The translations under genes were made by a program, and so were the position numbers. The notes below the pieces were generated by a model, which saw nothing but the letters and a program-made list of their open reading frames with translations, searched no databases and was not told where the DNA came from. Shown here piece after piece: positions 9,901 to 17,691 of a stretch of 64,000 bases of DNA. Every line of letters starts with the position of its first letter. Position 1 is the stretch's first letter. Source of the DNA: Euzebyella marina (GTDB taxonomy: Bacteria; Bacteroidota; Bacteroidia; Flavobacteriales; Flavobacteriaceae); contig NZ_JACYFK010000001.1 of assembly GCF_014855515.1 (NCBI RefSeq), positions 682,001 to 746,000 of the forward strand, in the 5' to 3' direction.

Positions 9901-11316
9901 GGTGCGCAAGACCGGCTACGGGCAGTACTGCTTACCGCTGCTGCTGCTGCCTTGGGCTTTTTGCCAATGGCAGTATCTACAAACGCCGGGGCAGAGGTGC
10001 AAAGACCCTTAGCCACAGTAGTTATAGGTGGCCTTGTTAGTTCTACACTCTTGACCCTTTTGGTACTTCCTGTTCTTTATTCGATCTTAATTAGCGGAAA
10101 GAAAATCCATTTTAAAACTACATTCAAGAGTAAAATCGGTTTTCTTCTATTATGTTTAGTTTCAGCTTTATCGTCTTATTCGCAGGAAACTTCAATGAAT
10201 TTAGAAAATCTAATCAATACAGCTGTTAAGAACAATTCTGGCCTGAAATCAGCCGAATTGGAAAAAAATAAAGCGGCGGCACTTGTAGGCAATGCCTTTA
10301 ACTTCGACAAAACCCAAGTTTATTACCAATACGATCAAAACAATCTAAGTAGGGGTGATTTACCACTAAACGTTTGGGGAATTCAACAAGACTTTTTATT
10401 TCCGACAGTCTACTTCAGTAAAAAATCTGTAAACCAAAAGCATTTGAAGGTTTCCGAAAAAAATTATGAAATAAAGAAAAAGCTTTTGACCAAAGAAGTT
10501 TCATCAGCATATTTCACATTTCTTCACCAAATGAAGAAAGAAGAAATCTATGAAACACTGGATAGCCTATATACAGACTTTGCCCGAATAGCACAACGAC
10601 GATTTGAACTTGGCGAAACCAATTATTTAGAGAAAATAACGGCATCCTCTAAACACAGGCGCATTCAGATAGCTCTTGATAAAGCTAAAAATGATGTATC
10701 TCTAGCCTATTCAGAAATTCTTGGCCTTATTCAATTATCCGATTCGGTAAGAATAGATATCATTCCTTTAAAAGAGCTAAGCTTAAATGAAGTCAATCCC
10801 AGAGAAACTATAGAGGCGGGCTATTATGAATCGCTGATTGGCGTGGCTCATGCAGAAAAACTACTCGAAACCCACAAAATGCTACCTGATATAACCCTCA
10901 ATTACTTTCAGGGCACCAACAGTGCAGTCAACGGCAATCTTTTTGGCTATCAAGTGGGAGTTAAGATTCCGCTATTTTTTTCAGGTAATTCATCAAGAAT
11001 TAAAGCTCTAAAAATTTCTGAATTAAAAATACTGGAAGAATCAAAAGAATATCAAAAGAACCTTTCGATCAAGTACAGTCAGCTTCTGAAAGAACAGAAA
11101 AAATATAGCAAGACGCTAGCTTACTTTCAAGAAGAAGGAACCCACCTTTCAGATCAGATTTTAAAGACTGCTATTATTTCCTTCAAAAATGGCGAAATCG
11201 ACTTTTTTCAGTACATACAAAGCTTGGAAAATGCTTATGAAATACAATTAGAGTATTTAGAGAACCTGAACCTTTATAATCAAGTTATACTTGAAATCAA
11301 CTACCTAAACCTTTAG
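6964..11316 (+). CDS. CzcA-type metal efflux RND pump fused to a TolC-like channel
   Basis: A 1450-residue fusion. Residues 1-1050 form a heavy-metal RND permease of the inner membrane: an N-terminal helix, two large periplasmic loops and two groups of membrane helices. The helix-4 signature DFGIIIDGAVIIVE (D400, D406, E413) matches the divalent-metal (CzcA, Co/Zn/Cd/Ni) group rather than the Cu/Ag CusA group. After a basic patch, residues 1055-1073 look like an internal signal peptide (KIGFLLLCLVSALSSYS before Q1074). Residues 1074-1450 are an outer-membrane TolC-family factor with long coiled-coil helices. Such fusions are common in Bacteroidota; cleavage after S1073 would release the channel. 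The adaptor gene follows 17 bases later. Confidence 0.92.
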   Translation: MLTSIVNFSVRNKLIVILFTFFIAGYGIYALTKIPIGAVPDITNNQVQVITTSRNLSTQDMEQFITYPVELEMSNLPGVEEIRSVTKFGLSVVTIVFEEDMGTFLPRQLIAEKIKSASEKIPNGFGTPDMGPITTGLGEIYQYVLDVDSAYKDEYDVTELRTIQDWVVRRQLSGIPGVIEVNTWGGFLKQYEVAIKTEKLNAMNISTQDVFMALEKNNNVAGGGYIEKENQAYFIRGEGLTENLEDIRNIVVTVKDGLPVYIKDVAKVGYGSATRFGAITGNGEGEKVLGQIMMLKNANSKKVIDAVNQRVEEISELLPKGVYINPVLDRSELIAKTTFTITENLVLGFLIVIFIVVLLLGNFRSGLVVASVIPLCLLFALSLMYIFGVDANLMSLGAIDFGIIIDGAVIIVEFIAFQIASKSSELSKLSKNELKARKDAITIQSAAKMMNSAIFGQLIILIVFIPILSLSGVEGKMFKPMALTFSFALLGAMVFCFTYVPAVASLILKPSKRLSEGIPHRKKGISSRLVGWLNRTYEPIIDWALKSKKLVLALALILLVFSIFIFSKMGGEFVPTLDEGDFVIQPVLKTGTSLGKTIETTTQMEGILLEKFPEVKQVVTRIGAAEVPTDPMSMEESDVIITLKPKGEWTSAETKDELADKFKQALSVIPGIGVEFTQPIEMRFNELITGVRSDIAVKIFGENLDLLSKKGNEIKNLIKDVRGAADITVEKIVGLPQMNVKYNRRKIARYGLNIEDLNNMISMGFAGRIVGNMFEGEKMFDLVVRLDAEKRTGLNNLRNLYVDTPSGNKVPLSELADISYQKGAAKISRDNTRRRIVVGINVRDRDLQSVVDDVQTLIENNLELPTGYYITYGGQFENLQSAKSRLLIAVPIALVLIFILLYFAFKSVKEALLIYSAIPLAAVGGILFLWMRGMPFSISAAVGFIALFGIAVLNGIVLIEHFKELQKQSAENIETIIKKGAQDRLRAVLLTAAAAALGFLPMAVSTNAGAEVQRPLATVVIGGLVSSTLLTLLVLPVLYSILISGKKIHFKTTFKSKIGFLLLCLVSALSSYSQETSMNLENLINTAVKNNSGLKSAELEKNKAAALVGNAFNFDKTQVYYQYDQNNLSRGDLPLNVWGIQQDFLFPTVYFSKKSVNQKHLKVSEKNYEIKKKLLTKEVSSAYFTFLHQMKKEEIYETLDSLYTDFARIAQRRFELGETNYLEKITASSKHRRIQIALDKAKNDVSLAYSEILGLIQLSDSVRIDIIPLKELSLNEVNPRETIEAGYYESLIGVAHAEKLLETHKMLPDITLNYFQGTNSAVNGNLFGYQVGVKIPLFFSGNSSRIKALKISELKILEESKEYQKNLSIKYSQLLKEQKKYSKTLAYFQEEGTHLSDQILKTAIISFKNGEIDFFQYIQSLENAYEIQLEYLENLNLYNQVILEINYLNL

Positions 11317-11333
11317 TAAAAAGAATATTTATT

Positions 11334-12467
11334 ATGAAAAATTTATATCACATACTCATAGTCATTATACTAGCATCTTGCGGAGACAACACTGTAAATA
11401 CCTATGATAACAGCCAGAAAGACAAAAGCTTTTCTAACGATTTGATTGCCGTTACCAAAAATCAGTTTGAAAAGGGAGAAATGCGTCTGGGAAGCATTGA
11501 AAACAAAGCTTTTCTTGAAACCATAGATACCAATGGTAGTATCGATGTTCCACCAGAAAAAAAGGCTATCGTAAACGCCACCATGGGCGGCTATATAATG
11601 AGTACACCTCTATTGGTAGGTGATCAAGTTAAAAAAGGCCAATTATTGGTGACCATTGAAAACCCTGAATTTATCACCCTCCAACAAGAATACTTAGAAG
11701 CCAAAGAACAATTGACTTATTTAAAATCAGAATACGAAAGGCAAATTTTGATGAAAAAGGAAAACATTACTTCTCAGAAGAACTTTCTACGAGCTGAAAG
11801 TGAGTACAAAACCACCCATGCCCGCTACGCCAGTCTTCGAAAGCAATTGGTGATGATTCATATTTCTCCTTCAGAAGTCGAAAAAGGAAATATTTCAAGT
11901 GTCACTTCGATATTTGCCCCGATTAGCGGTAGTATTACCGATATCCATGTAAGCAAGGGCTCTTATGTATCTCCTGCGTCGTCAATTCTAGAGATTATAG
12001 ACAACAATCACATTCATCTTGAACTTTCTGTATTTGAAAAAGATATCATGAAAATTAAAAAGGGACAAGAAATTCAATTTAAGATACCAGAAGCATCCGA
12101 TTCTATATTCTACGCTCAAGTCTACCTTATCGGAACTTCAATAAATGAGAATAGAACTATAAAGGTTCACGCACACCTTAAGAATGAAGCAAAACATCAA
12201 TTTTTGACCGGTATGTTCGTTAATGCCAAAATTGTTGTGGGCACTGTTGAAAAAAAAGCCCTTCCTTCGCCGGCCTTAGTGCTTTTTGACACAAAAGAGT
12301 ACGCTCTAGCTCTTGAAAAAAAGGAAGAAGACATTTATTACTTTAAGCAGATTGAATTGAAAACTGGAGATGTATTTGATAACTTCATTTCTTTAGAAGA
12401 AGAGCAAAAAATAGACACCTCATCACAATATTTAATAAGCGGTGCTTTTAATTTGATAGGGGAATGA
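11334..12467 (+). CDS. RND efflux periplasmic adaptor lipoprotein (CzcB-like)
   Basis: A 377-residue membrane-fusion protein. Residues 1-16 are a lipoprotein signal (IILASCGD, lipidated cysteine at 16). An HlyD-type layout follows: the first lipoyl half around VNATMGGYIMSTPLLVGDQVKKGQLLVTIENPEF, an alpha-hairpin (about 115-170), the second lipoyl half around IFAPISGSITDIHVSKGSYV, a beta-barrel domain and a membrane-proximal domain. It bridges the RND pump and the outer-membrane channel, both encoded by the gene just upstream. It lacks the Met-rich metal-binding N-terminus typical of Cu/Ag CusB, which agrees with a divalent-metal substrate. Confidence 0.88.
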   Translation: MKNLYHILIVIILASCGDNTVNTYDNSQKDKSFSNDLIAVTKNQFEKGEMRLGSIENKAFLETIDTNGSIDVPPEKKAIVNATMGGYIMSTPLLVGDQVKKGQLLVTIENPEFITLQQEYLEAKEQLTYLKSEYERQILMKKENITSQKNFLRAESEYKTTHARYASLRKQLVMIHISPSEVEKGNISSVTSIFAPISGSITDIHVSKGSYVSPASSILEIIDNNHIHLELSVFEKDIMKIKKGQEIQFKIPEASDSIFYAQVYLIGTSINENRTIKVHAHLKNEAKHQFLTGMFVNAKIVVGTVEKKALPSPALVLFDTKEYALALEKKEEDIYYFKQIELKTGDVFDNFISLEEEQKIDTSSQYLISGAFNLIGE

Positions 12468-12502
12468 AATAAAAAAATTGTGAGTTCCCTTTGGGTGTCG
12501 CT

Positions 12503-13327
12503 TTAACCTAAACCAACATCTAGGGTCATCATAATGATAAATCCGCCTACGAAGCCCATTGTGGCAATATCGGTATATTTATCTTGCTGTGTTTCGGGTA
12601 TCACTTCTTCTACTACTACAAAAAGCATGGCCCCTGCCGCAAAAGAGAGGGCATAAGGTAAAATTGGTTCAAAAGTCAGGACTGCCCACGCACCCAATAC
12701 GCCTGCCAATGGCTCCACGATTGCGGAGGCCTGACCGTACATAAAGCTTTTGGTACGGCTTAGACCATGTCTGCGCAATGGCATGGCTACCGCAAAACCT
12801 TCCGGAAAATTTTGTAAACCAATGCCCAAAGCCAAGGCAACTGCCCCACCAATGGAAGCACCTTCAAAACCAGCTGCGACACCACCAAAAAGTACACCTA
12901 CGGCCAACCCCTCGGGAATGTTATGTAGCGTAATGGCCAACGTTAAAAGGGTGGTACGCCTCCACGGTGTTTTGACACCTTCCGCCTCGCTTTCCTTGAA
13001 GTTGATGTGTAAATGCGGTAAGATTTTGTCAAGCCCGAAAATAAAGGCGGCACCCAACAAGAAGCCCACTGCTGCAGGAATTACTTTTACAAAACCCTCG
13101 CCAGGGCTCATTTCGATACCCGGGGCCAAAAGACTCCAAAAACTGGCAGCTACCATTACCCCACCGGTAAAACCTAACATGCCATCAAGAACCGCCCGGT
13201 TCATGGTCTTGAACAAAAAGACCAATGATGCCCCCAAAGCGGTTAGACCCCAAGTAAAAACGGTAGCATAAAATGCTGCCAGAACGGGGTCTATAGACTC
13301 AAAATAATCAATAACCTGTCGAATCAT
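12503..13327 (-). CDS. ZIP family metal transporter
   Basis: A 274-residue inner-membrane transporter with about eight helices. ZIP hallmarks are the helix-4 metal motif LHNIPEGLAVGV and the helix-5 motif LQNFPEGFAVAM; the latter has Gln where ZupT has His. The long cytosolic loop before helix 4 holds DKILPHLHINF. Likely substrates are Zn(II), Mn(II) or Fe(II), usually uptake. The ATG overlaps the TAA of the regulator gene by one base (TAATG), so the two are translationally coupled. A manganese or zinc role under the adjacent MntR-type sensor is inferred. Confidence 0.88.
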   Translation of the reverse strand: MIRQVIDYFESIDPVLAAFYATVFTWGLTALGASLVFLFKTMNRAVLDGMLGFTGGVMVAASFWSLLAPGIEMSPGEGFVKVIPAAVGFLLGAAFIFGLDKILPHLHINFKESEAEGVKTPWRRTTLLTLAITLHNIPEGLAVGVLFGGVAAGFEGASIGGAVALALGIGLQNFPEGFAVAMPLRRHGLSRTKSFMYGQASAIVEPLAGVLGAWAVLTFEPILPYALSFAAGAMLFVVVEEVIPETQQDKYTDIATMGFVGGFIIMMTLDVGLG

Positions 13328-13983
13328 TATTCCGTAATTTTTAAATATAGGTTCGATGCAATTTGCTGAGAGATATGAATGTCTTTATTTGAAATTCTAA
13401 CATGCAGCGAACCATCGAATTCCTCTTTGTCCAAAACCTTCACCGAATCGCCCAAAGCAATATTGTTCTTGTCAAGAAACTTTAAGAAAGGGGCCGAAGA
13501 ATCTTTCACTCCCACACAAATACCGCTTTTACCAATAGGTACTTCGCTCAATAATTTTTTAATCGCTTTTTTAAACTCGCCTTTTTTAGAAGGAATAGGG
13601 TCGCCGTGGGGATCCACTTCAGGGTAATCCAGAAGTTTGTCTAAGCTATCTATCAGCTTTTCACTTTTAATATGTTCCAGTTGTTCGGCGACTTCATGAA
13701 CTTCATCCCAAGAAAAACCCAGCTTCTCAACCAAAAAAACCTCCCAAAGACGATGCTTTCGAACCAAGGTCAAAGCAGTTTTCTGGCCATGTTCCGTTAA
13801 ACTGACCCCCTTATAAGGTCGATAGTTCAGCAGCCCTTTTTCCGACAGTTTCTTGACCATATCGGTGACCGAAGACGGCTTGGTATCCATTTGCTCCGCG
13901 ACCGCATTTGTTGAAACGGTGGTGTTTTCCCCTTTTCCTAAATGATATATCGCCTTTATGTAATCTTCCTCTGAAAGGGTCAT
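13327..13983 (-). CDS. MntR/DtxR-family metal-dependent transcriptional regulator
   Basis: A 218-residue repressor. Residues 1-65 form a winged helix (VAEQMDTKPSSVTDMVKKL is the recognition region), 66-140 the dimerisation and metal-binding domain, and 155-218 an SH3/FeoA-like C-terminal domain. Metal-site residues aligned by eye with B. subtilis MntR are D7, H77, E100, E103 and H104: the E-x-x-E-H pattern is of the Mn-sensing type, while iron-sensing DtxR has Cys at the first position. MntR Glu11 is replaced by K10. The C-terminal domain is absent from short MntR proteins. It is the first gene of a two-gene operon with the ZIP transporter and lies divergent to the TonB receptor, with palindromes between them. 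Confidence 0.88.
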   Translation of the reverse strand: MTLSEEDYIKAIYHLGKGENTTVSTNAVAEQMDTKPSSVTDMVKKLSEKGLLNYRPYKGVSLTEHGQKTALTLVRKHRLWEVFLVEKLGFSWDEVHEVAEQLEHIKSEKLIDSLDKLLDYPEVDPHGDPIPSKKGEFKKAIKKLLSEVPIGKSGICVGVKDSSAPFLKFLDKNNIALGDSVKVLDKEEFDGSLHVRISNKDIHISQQIASNLYLKITE

Positions 13984-14000
13984 CTTTATTTTTAATTATG

Positions 14001-14030
14001 TAAAAATACATTTTTATTACTAAAAACAAA
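14001..14030 (-). promoter_or_regulatory. Candidate promoter of the regulator/ZIP operon
   Basis: On the minus strand TTTG (14027-14030) and TATTTTTA (14001-14008) are 18 bases apart, close to the TTTG / TAnnTTTG promoter of Bacteroidota. The TTTG lies inside the inverted repeat 14019-14038, which fits autoregulation. Confidence 0.4.
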
Positions 14031-14048
14031 TTTTTAGTTTTGTCTAAA
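14019..14048. promoter_or_regulatory. Two overlapping inverted repeats, candidate metal-regulator operator
   Basis: The first repeat has arms ACTAAAAA (14019-14026) and TTTTTAGT (14031-14038) around CAAA. The second, TTTAGTTTTGTCTAAA (14033-14048), contains TAGTTTTG (14035-14042), an exact TAnnTTTG -7 box for the plus-strand receptor. Together they cover the core promoters of both divergent genes, where a DtxR-family repressor would bind. A related repeat precedes the efflux operon (6392-6412). Confidence 0.5.
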
Positions 14049-14129
14049 TTTAAATTTATACACAATTAAATAATTATTTCGACAAACCATATAACTACAT
14101 ATATCAAATTCTTAAGTCTTTTCTTTCTA

Positions 14130-16352
14130 ATGCATTCTGTTTATGCACAACAAGGAACTATTGAAGGAACAGTTACGGATGGTGATTACGGAGTGGCTTA
14201 TGCCAATGTTTTTCTAAACGGAAGTGATATTGGCACTGCTTCTGACGAGAATGGTAATTTCGCAATTACCGATGTTCCGGAAGGAAGTTACCATTTAAAG
14301 GTCAAAGTGCTGGGCTATCAATCTTTTTCAACCCCCATCAAGGTCGTCTCGGGAAAATCGACTAAACTTGATATCGTTCTACAAGAATCATCTGAACAAT
14401 TAGAAGAAACCGTGGTAACGGGCACCTTAAAAGCCGTTAGCCGGTCTGAAAGCCCCGTTCCCGTGGAAGTTTATAGCCCTACTTTCCTAAAAAAGAACCC
14501 CACGGCCAATATTTTCGAGGCGCTTCAAAATGTCAACGGGGTTCGACCCCAAATCAATTGCAATGTTTGCAATACTGGTGATATTCATATCAATGGTCTG
14601 GAAGGCCCCTATACCTTGGTTTTGATAGATGGAATGCCGATTGTAAGCGGATTGGGTTCGGTATACGGGCTATCCGGTATACCCAACTCATTGATCGAAC
14701 AAATTGAAATTGTAAAAGGGCCTGCTTCTTCACTGTACGGAAGCGAAGCCGTTGGAGGTCTGATCAACATTATTACCAAAAATAGTCTAGAAGCCCCTGA
14801 TTTCTTTGCAGATGCCTTTGCAACAGGTTGGGGAGAATATAACTTGGATATTGGGGCTAAAATTTCTGTCGGTAAAAAGACCGATATGCTATTAGGTGTT
14901 AACTACTTTAACTATGACCAATTGATTGACAATAACGACGACAATTTCACCGACCTTACTTTACAGAATCGGATTTCTATTTTTCAGAAATGGAATTTTA
15001 AAAGAGAGAAATCCCGTATTTTTTCTTTGGCAGGAAGGTTCTTTTACGAAGACCGCTGGGGAGGTGAATTACAATGGACCCCCGAATTTAGGGGCGGTAA
15101 TGAAATTTATGGTGAGAGTATTTACACAACCAGATGGGAGATATTGGGGAAATATCAGTTACCTATACATGAAAAAATGTTGCTTTCCTTTTCCTATAAT
15201 GACCACAAACAGAATTCGGTCTATGGCGATACCCCCTACATTGCTGATCAACGAATTGGTTTTGCCCAATTGACGTGGGACAAAAAAATTGAGTGGCACG
15301 ACCTCTTGTTTGGTACTGCCGTCAGATATAAGTACTACGATGATAATACGACGGCTACGGTAACGGCTGATGAAGTGACCATACCTAGTCTTTTTTTGCA
15401 AGATGAAATGCAATTAGCACAGAAACACTCCCTTTTGTTGGGCATGCGCTATGACTATGATAAAAGGCACGGAAACATTTTGACGCCTAGACTTGCTTAC
15501 CGCTGGAAATTGGGCGACAATGATATTTTTAGGTTTAACGCAGGTACCGGCTTTCGAGTGGTTAATTTATTCACCGAGGAACATGCTGCCCTTACAGGAG
15601 CAAGAGACGTTTTGGTTACCGAAGAGCTCAAGCCCGAAAGGTCGATCAATTTCAATCTCAATTACCTTAAAAAAATCTATAGCGACAATGGTACGTTTAT
15701 GAGTTTAGATGCTTCCGCATTCTACACCTCTTTCAGCAACGCCATTTTGCCTGACTACGATTCAGACCCCAACCAAATTATTTATGACAATTTAGACGGA
15801 ACTTCCGTCTCTCAAGGGGTAAGTGCGAATGTCGATTTGGTCTTTCCGAGTAGCTTTAAAATAATGGTCGGAGCCACGTTTCAAGATGTAAGTCAAACCG
15901 AAGACGGTTCTAAGCAAAGACAAATTCTTACAGAGAGATTTACGGGAACTTGGGGTTTATCCTATGATATTAGGTCCCCTAAGCTGAGCATCGATTATAC
16001 AGGAAACATTTACGGCCCCATGCGACTGCCTATTTTGGGCGAACAAGACCCCAGACCGGAGTACAGCCCAACTTGGAGTATTCAAAACATACAGTTCACC
16101 TATAAAGGGCTTGAAAATTTTGAATTCTATGGGGGGATTAAAAATCTGTTGAATTGGACCCCTAATAATGGTGTCCCGTTTCTTATTGCACGTGCAAACG
16201 ACCCTTTTGACAGAAATGTTACTTATGAGGCAAACGGTAATGTGGCAGCTACCGATGATAATCCCTATGCGCTAACCTTTGACCCCTCCTATGTGTATGG
16301 ACCCAACCAAGGTATTAGAGCATTTTTCGGATTAAGGTATAGACTCGATTAA
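14130..16352 (+). CDS. TonB-dependent receptor, probably for a metal or metal complex
   Basis: An outer-membrane active transporter, 740 residues from the first ATG. That ATG gives only MHSVYA before the mature QQG; the frame stays open upstream to 14070 and encodes YIKFLSLFFL just before, the missing core of a signal peptide. The true start is therefore probably non-AUG (ATA at 14091 or ATT at 14073/14076). A CarboxypepD_reg-like domain (about 8-90) is followed by the TonB box EETVVTG, a plug (about 105-220) with a CxxC (C144, C147) in NCNVCNTGDIHINGLEG, and a 22-strand barrel ending in FGLRYRLD. Position next to an MntR-type regulator and ZIP gene suggests metal uptake; substrate unproven. 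Confidence 0.85.
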   Translation: MHSVYAQQGTIEGTVTDGDYGVAYANVFLNGSDIGTASDENGNFAITDVPEGSYHLKVKVLGYQSFSTPIKVVSGKSTKLDIVLQESSEQLEETVVTGTLKAVSRSESPVPVEVYSPTFLKKNPTANIFEALQNVNGVRPQINCNVCNTGDIHINGLEGPYTLVLIDGMPIVSGLGSVYGLSGIPNSLIEQIEIVKGPASSLYGSEAVGGLINIITKNSLEAPDFFADAFATGWGEYNLDIGAKISVGKKTDMLLGVNYFNYDQLIDNNDDNFTDLTLQNRISIFQKWNFKREKSRIFSLAGRFFYEDRWGGELQWTPEFRGGNEIYGESIYTTRWEILGKYQLPIHEKMLLSFSYNDHKQNSVYGDTPYIADQRIGFAQLTWDKKIEWHDLLFGTAVRYKYYDDNTTATVTADEVTIPSLFLQDEMQLAQKHSLLLGMRYDYDKRHGNILTPRLAYRWKLGDNDIFRFNAGTGFRVVNLFTEEHAALTGARDVLVTEELKPERSINFNLNYLKKIYSDNGTFMSLDASAFYTSFSNAILPDYDSDPNQIIYDNLDGTSVSQGVSANVDLVFPSSFKIMVGATFQDVSQTEDGSKQRQILTERFTGTWGLSYDIRSPKLSIDYTGNIYGPMRLPILGEQDPRPEYSPTWSIQNIQFTYKGLENFEFYGGIKNLLNWTPNNGVPFLIARANDPFDRNVTYEANGNVAATDDNPYALTFDPSYVYGPNQGIRAFFGLRYRLD

Positions 16353-16403
16353 GCAAATACATTCTAATTATATATTTATTTTTAAGGTCGTTACTTATGA
16401 TTA

Positions 16404-17561
16404 ATGACTGAGACCAATAACCATTACGACTATATTATTGTGGGGGCCGGAGCGGCCGGCCTAATGCTTGCAACGGCCATGGCACAAGACTCCTTTTTTG
16501 ACCACTCAAAAATTCTGGTTCTAGATAAGGATCCAAAAAATGTAAACGATAGAACCTGGTGCTTTTGGGAAAAAGGTGATGGACAGTTCGACCATATCGT
16601 AAGTTATGAATGGAGTCAAATAAATTTCACCGGAAAGCAATTTTCTAAGGACTATAATATCAATCCATACACCTATAAGATGGTTAAAGGTCTGGATTTT
16701 TATAAGGATTCTCTCACCCTTTTATCTTCAAAAGAAAATATTCATTTTAAAATCGAGGAAGTAGTCCAAATCATCGAAAAAGAAGATGGTGCAGTCATAA
16801 ATACCCTGAATTGTCAGTATGAAAGCAAGCAAGTATTTAATAGTATTTTCTCGTACGAACAGGCGAAAAAACAATCGAAATATCCAGTTTTAGAGCAGCA
16901 TTTCTTGGGATGGCACATTAAAACAGACCAATCGGTATTTAATCCGAAAAGAGCCACTTATATGGACTTTTCCATTCCTCAAAAGGGGAATACAAGGTTT
17001 ATGTATGTTTTGCCATTTTCCGAACGCGAAGCTTTAATCGAGTATACCCTATTCAGCCAAAATAAATTACCCGAAAAAGAATACTCAGACGCCCTGGAAG
17101 AATACCTAAAGGAAAATTTTGGACTGAAAAGCTATACCATAGTCGAAAAAGAGTATGGTAGCATACCTATGACCTGCTATGATTTTTCAAAAAATAACAG
17201 TAGGCATATATTTAATATTGGTACCGCCGGTGGCTGGGCCAAACCTAGTACTGGTTATGCCTTTATGAGTACTGCTAATATGATTCCGAAACTGGTCCAT
17301 CATTTGAAAGCGAATATACCTCTTTCAAACCTTAACCGTAAAAACAGATTTTGGTACTATGATTTGCTTTTGCTAGACGTTTTAGCCCAGAAAAACCATC
17401 TCGGACATTACCTCTTTCAGTCTATTTTTGAGAAAAGAGACCCCCAATTGTTGTTTAAATTTCTAAGCGAAAAAACCTCATTTCCAGAAGAGATATACCT
17501 AATTTTCAGTTGCCCTAAATATCAATTTATCAGAACTTTAATAAAGAGAATAGCATATTAG
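16404..17561 (+). CDS. crtY: Lycopene beta-cyclase
   Basis: A 385-residue flavoprotein that closes the ends of lycopene into beta-ionone rings to make beta-carotene, the precursor of flavobacterial yellow pigments. The N-terminal dinucleotide-binding fold is YDYIIVGAGAAGLMLA (residues 8-23) followed by the acidic end of strand 2 (LVLDKD). Family motifs are NDRTWCFWEKGD, YMDFSIPQKGNTRFMYVLPFS, the IEYTLFS stretch and GSIPMTCYDF, with NIGTAGGWAKPSTGYAF near the FAD site. It stands alone, away from other carotenoid genes (crtB, crtI, crtZ are not in the window), 51 bases after the TonB receptor. The call is firm by motif set and length. Confidence 0.9.
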   Translation: MTETNNHYDYIIVGAGAAGLMLATAMAQDSFFDHSKILVLDKDPKNVNDRTWCFWEKGDGQFDHIVSYEWSQINFTGKQFSKDYNINPYTYKMVKGLDFYKDSLTLLSSKENIHFKIEEVVQIIEKEDGAVINTLNCQYESKQVFNSIFSYEQAKKQSKYPVLEQHFLGWHIKTDQSVFNPKRATYMDFSIPQKGNTRFMYVLPFSEREALIEYTLFSQNKLPEKEYSDALEEYLKENFGLKSYTIVEKEYGSIPMTCYDFSKNNSRHIFNIGTAGGWAKPSTGYAFMSTANMIPKLVHHLKANIPLSNLNRKNRFWYYDLLLLDVLAQKNHLGHYLFQSIFEKRDPQLLFKFLSEKTSFPEEIYLIFSCPKYQFIRTLIKRIAY

Positions 17562-17631
17562 TAAAAAATCATAGCTAAAATCAATCAAGCCAAAATCACA
17601 AGGGTTAAATACAGTTTTTAACAAAAATTTA

Positions 17632-17660
17632 TTGTTTTTAACGAATATTGGCTACTTTTA
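17632..17660 (+). promoter_or_regulatory. Candidate promoter of the first SusC/SusD operon
   Basis: TTG (17632-17634) and TACTTTTA (17653-17660) are 18 bases apart, close to the TTTG / TAnnTTTG consensus (one mismatch in the -7 box), about 31 bases before the ATG at 17692. Confidence 0.35.
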
Positions 17661-17691
17661 GCATCGATTTAACTCTAGAAACTTAACTAAT

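Noticed and set aside
12750-13271. Plus-strand open frame of 173 residues opposite the ZIP gene
   Set aside because: It is rich in Lys, Pro and Ala, has no domain and lies wholly opposite a conserved transporter; an antisense shadow.
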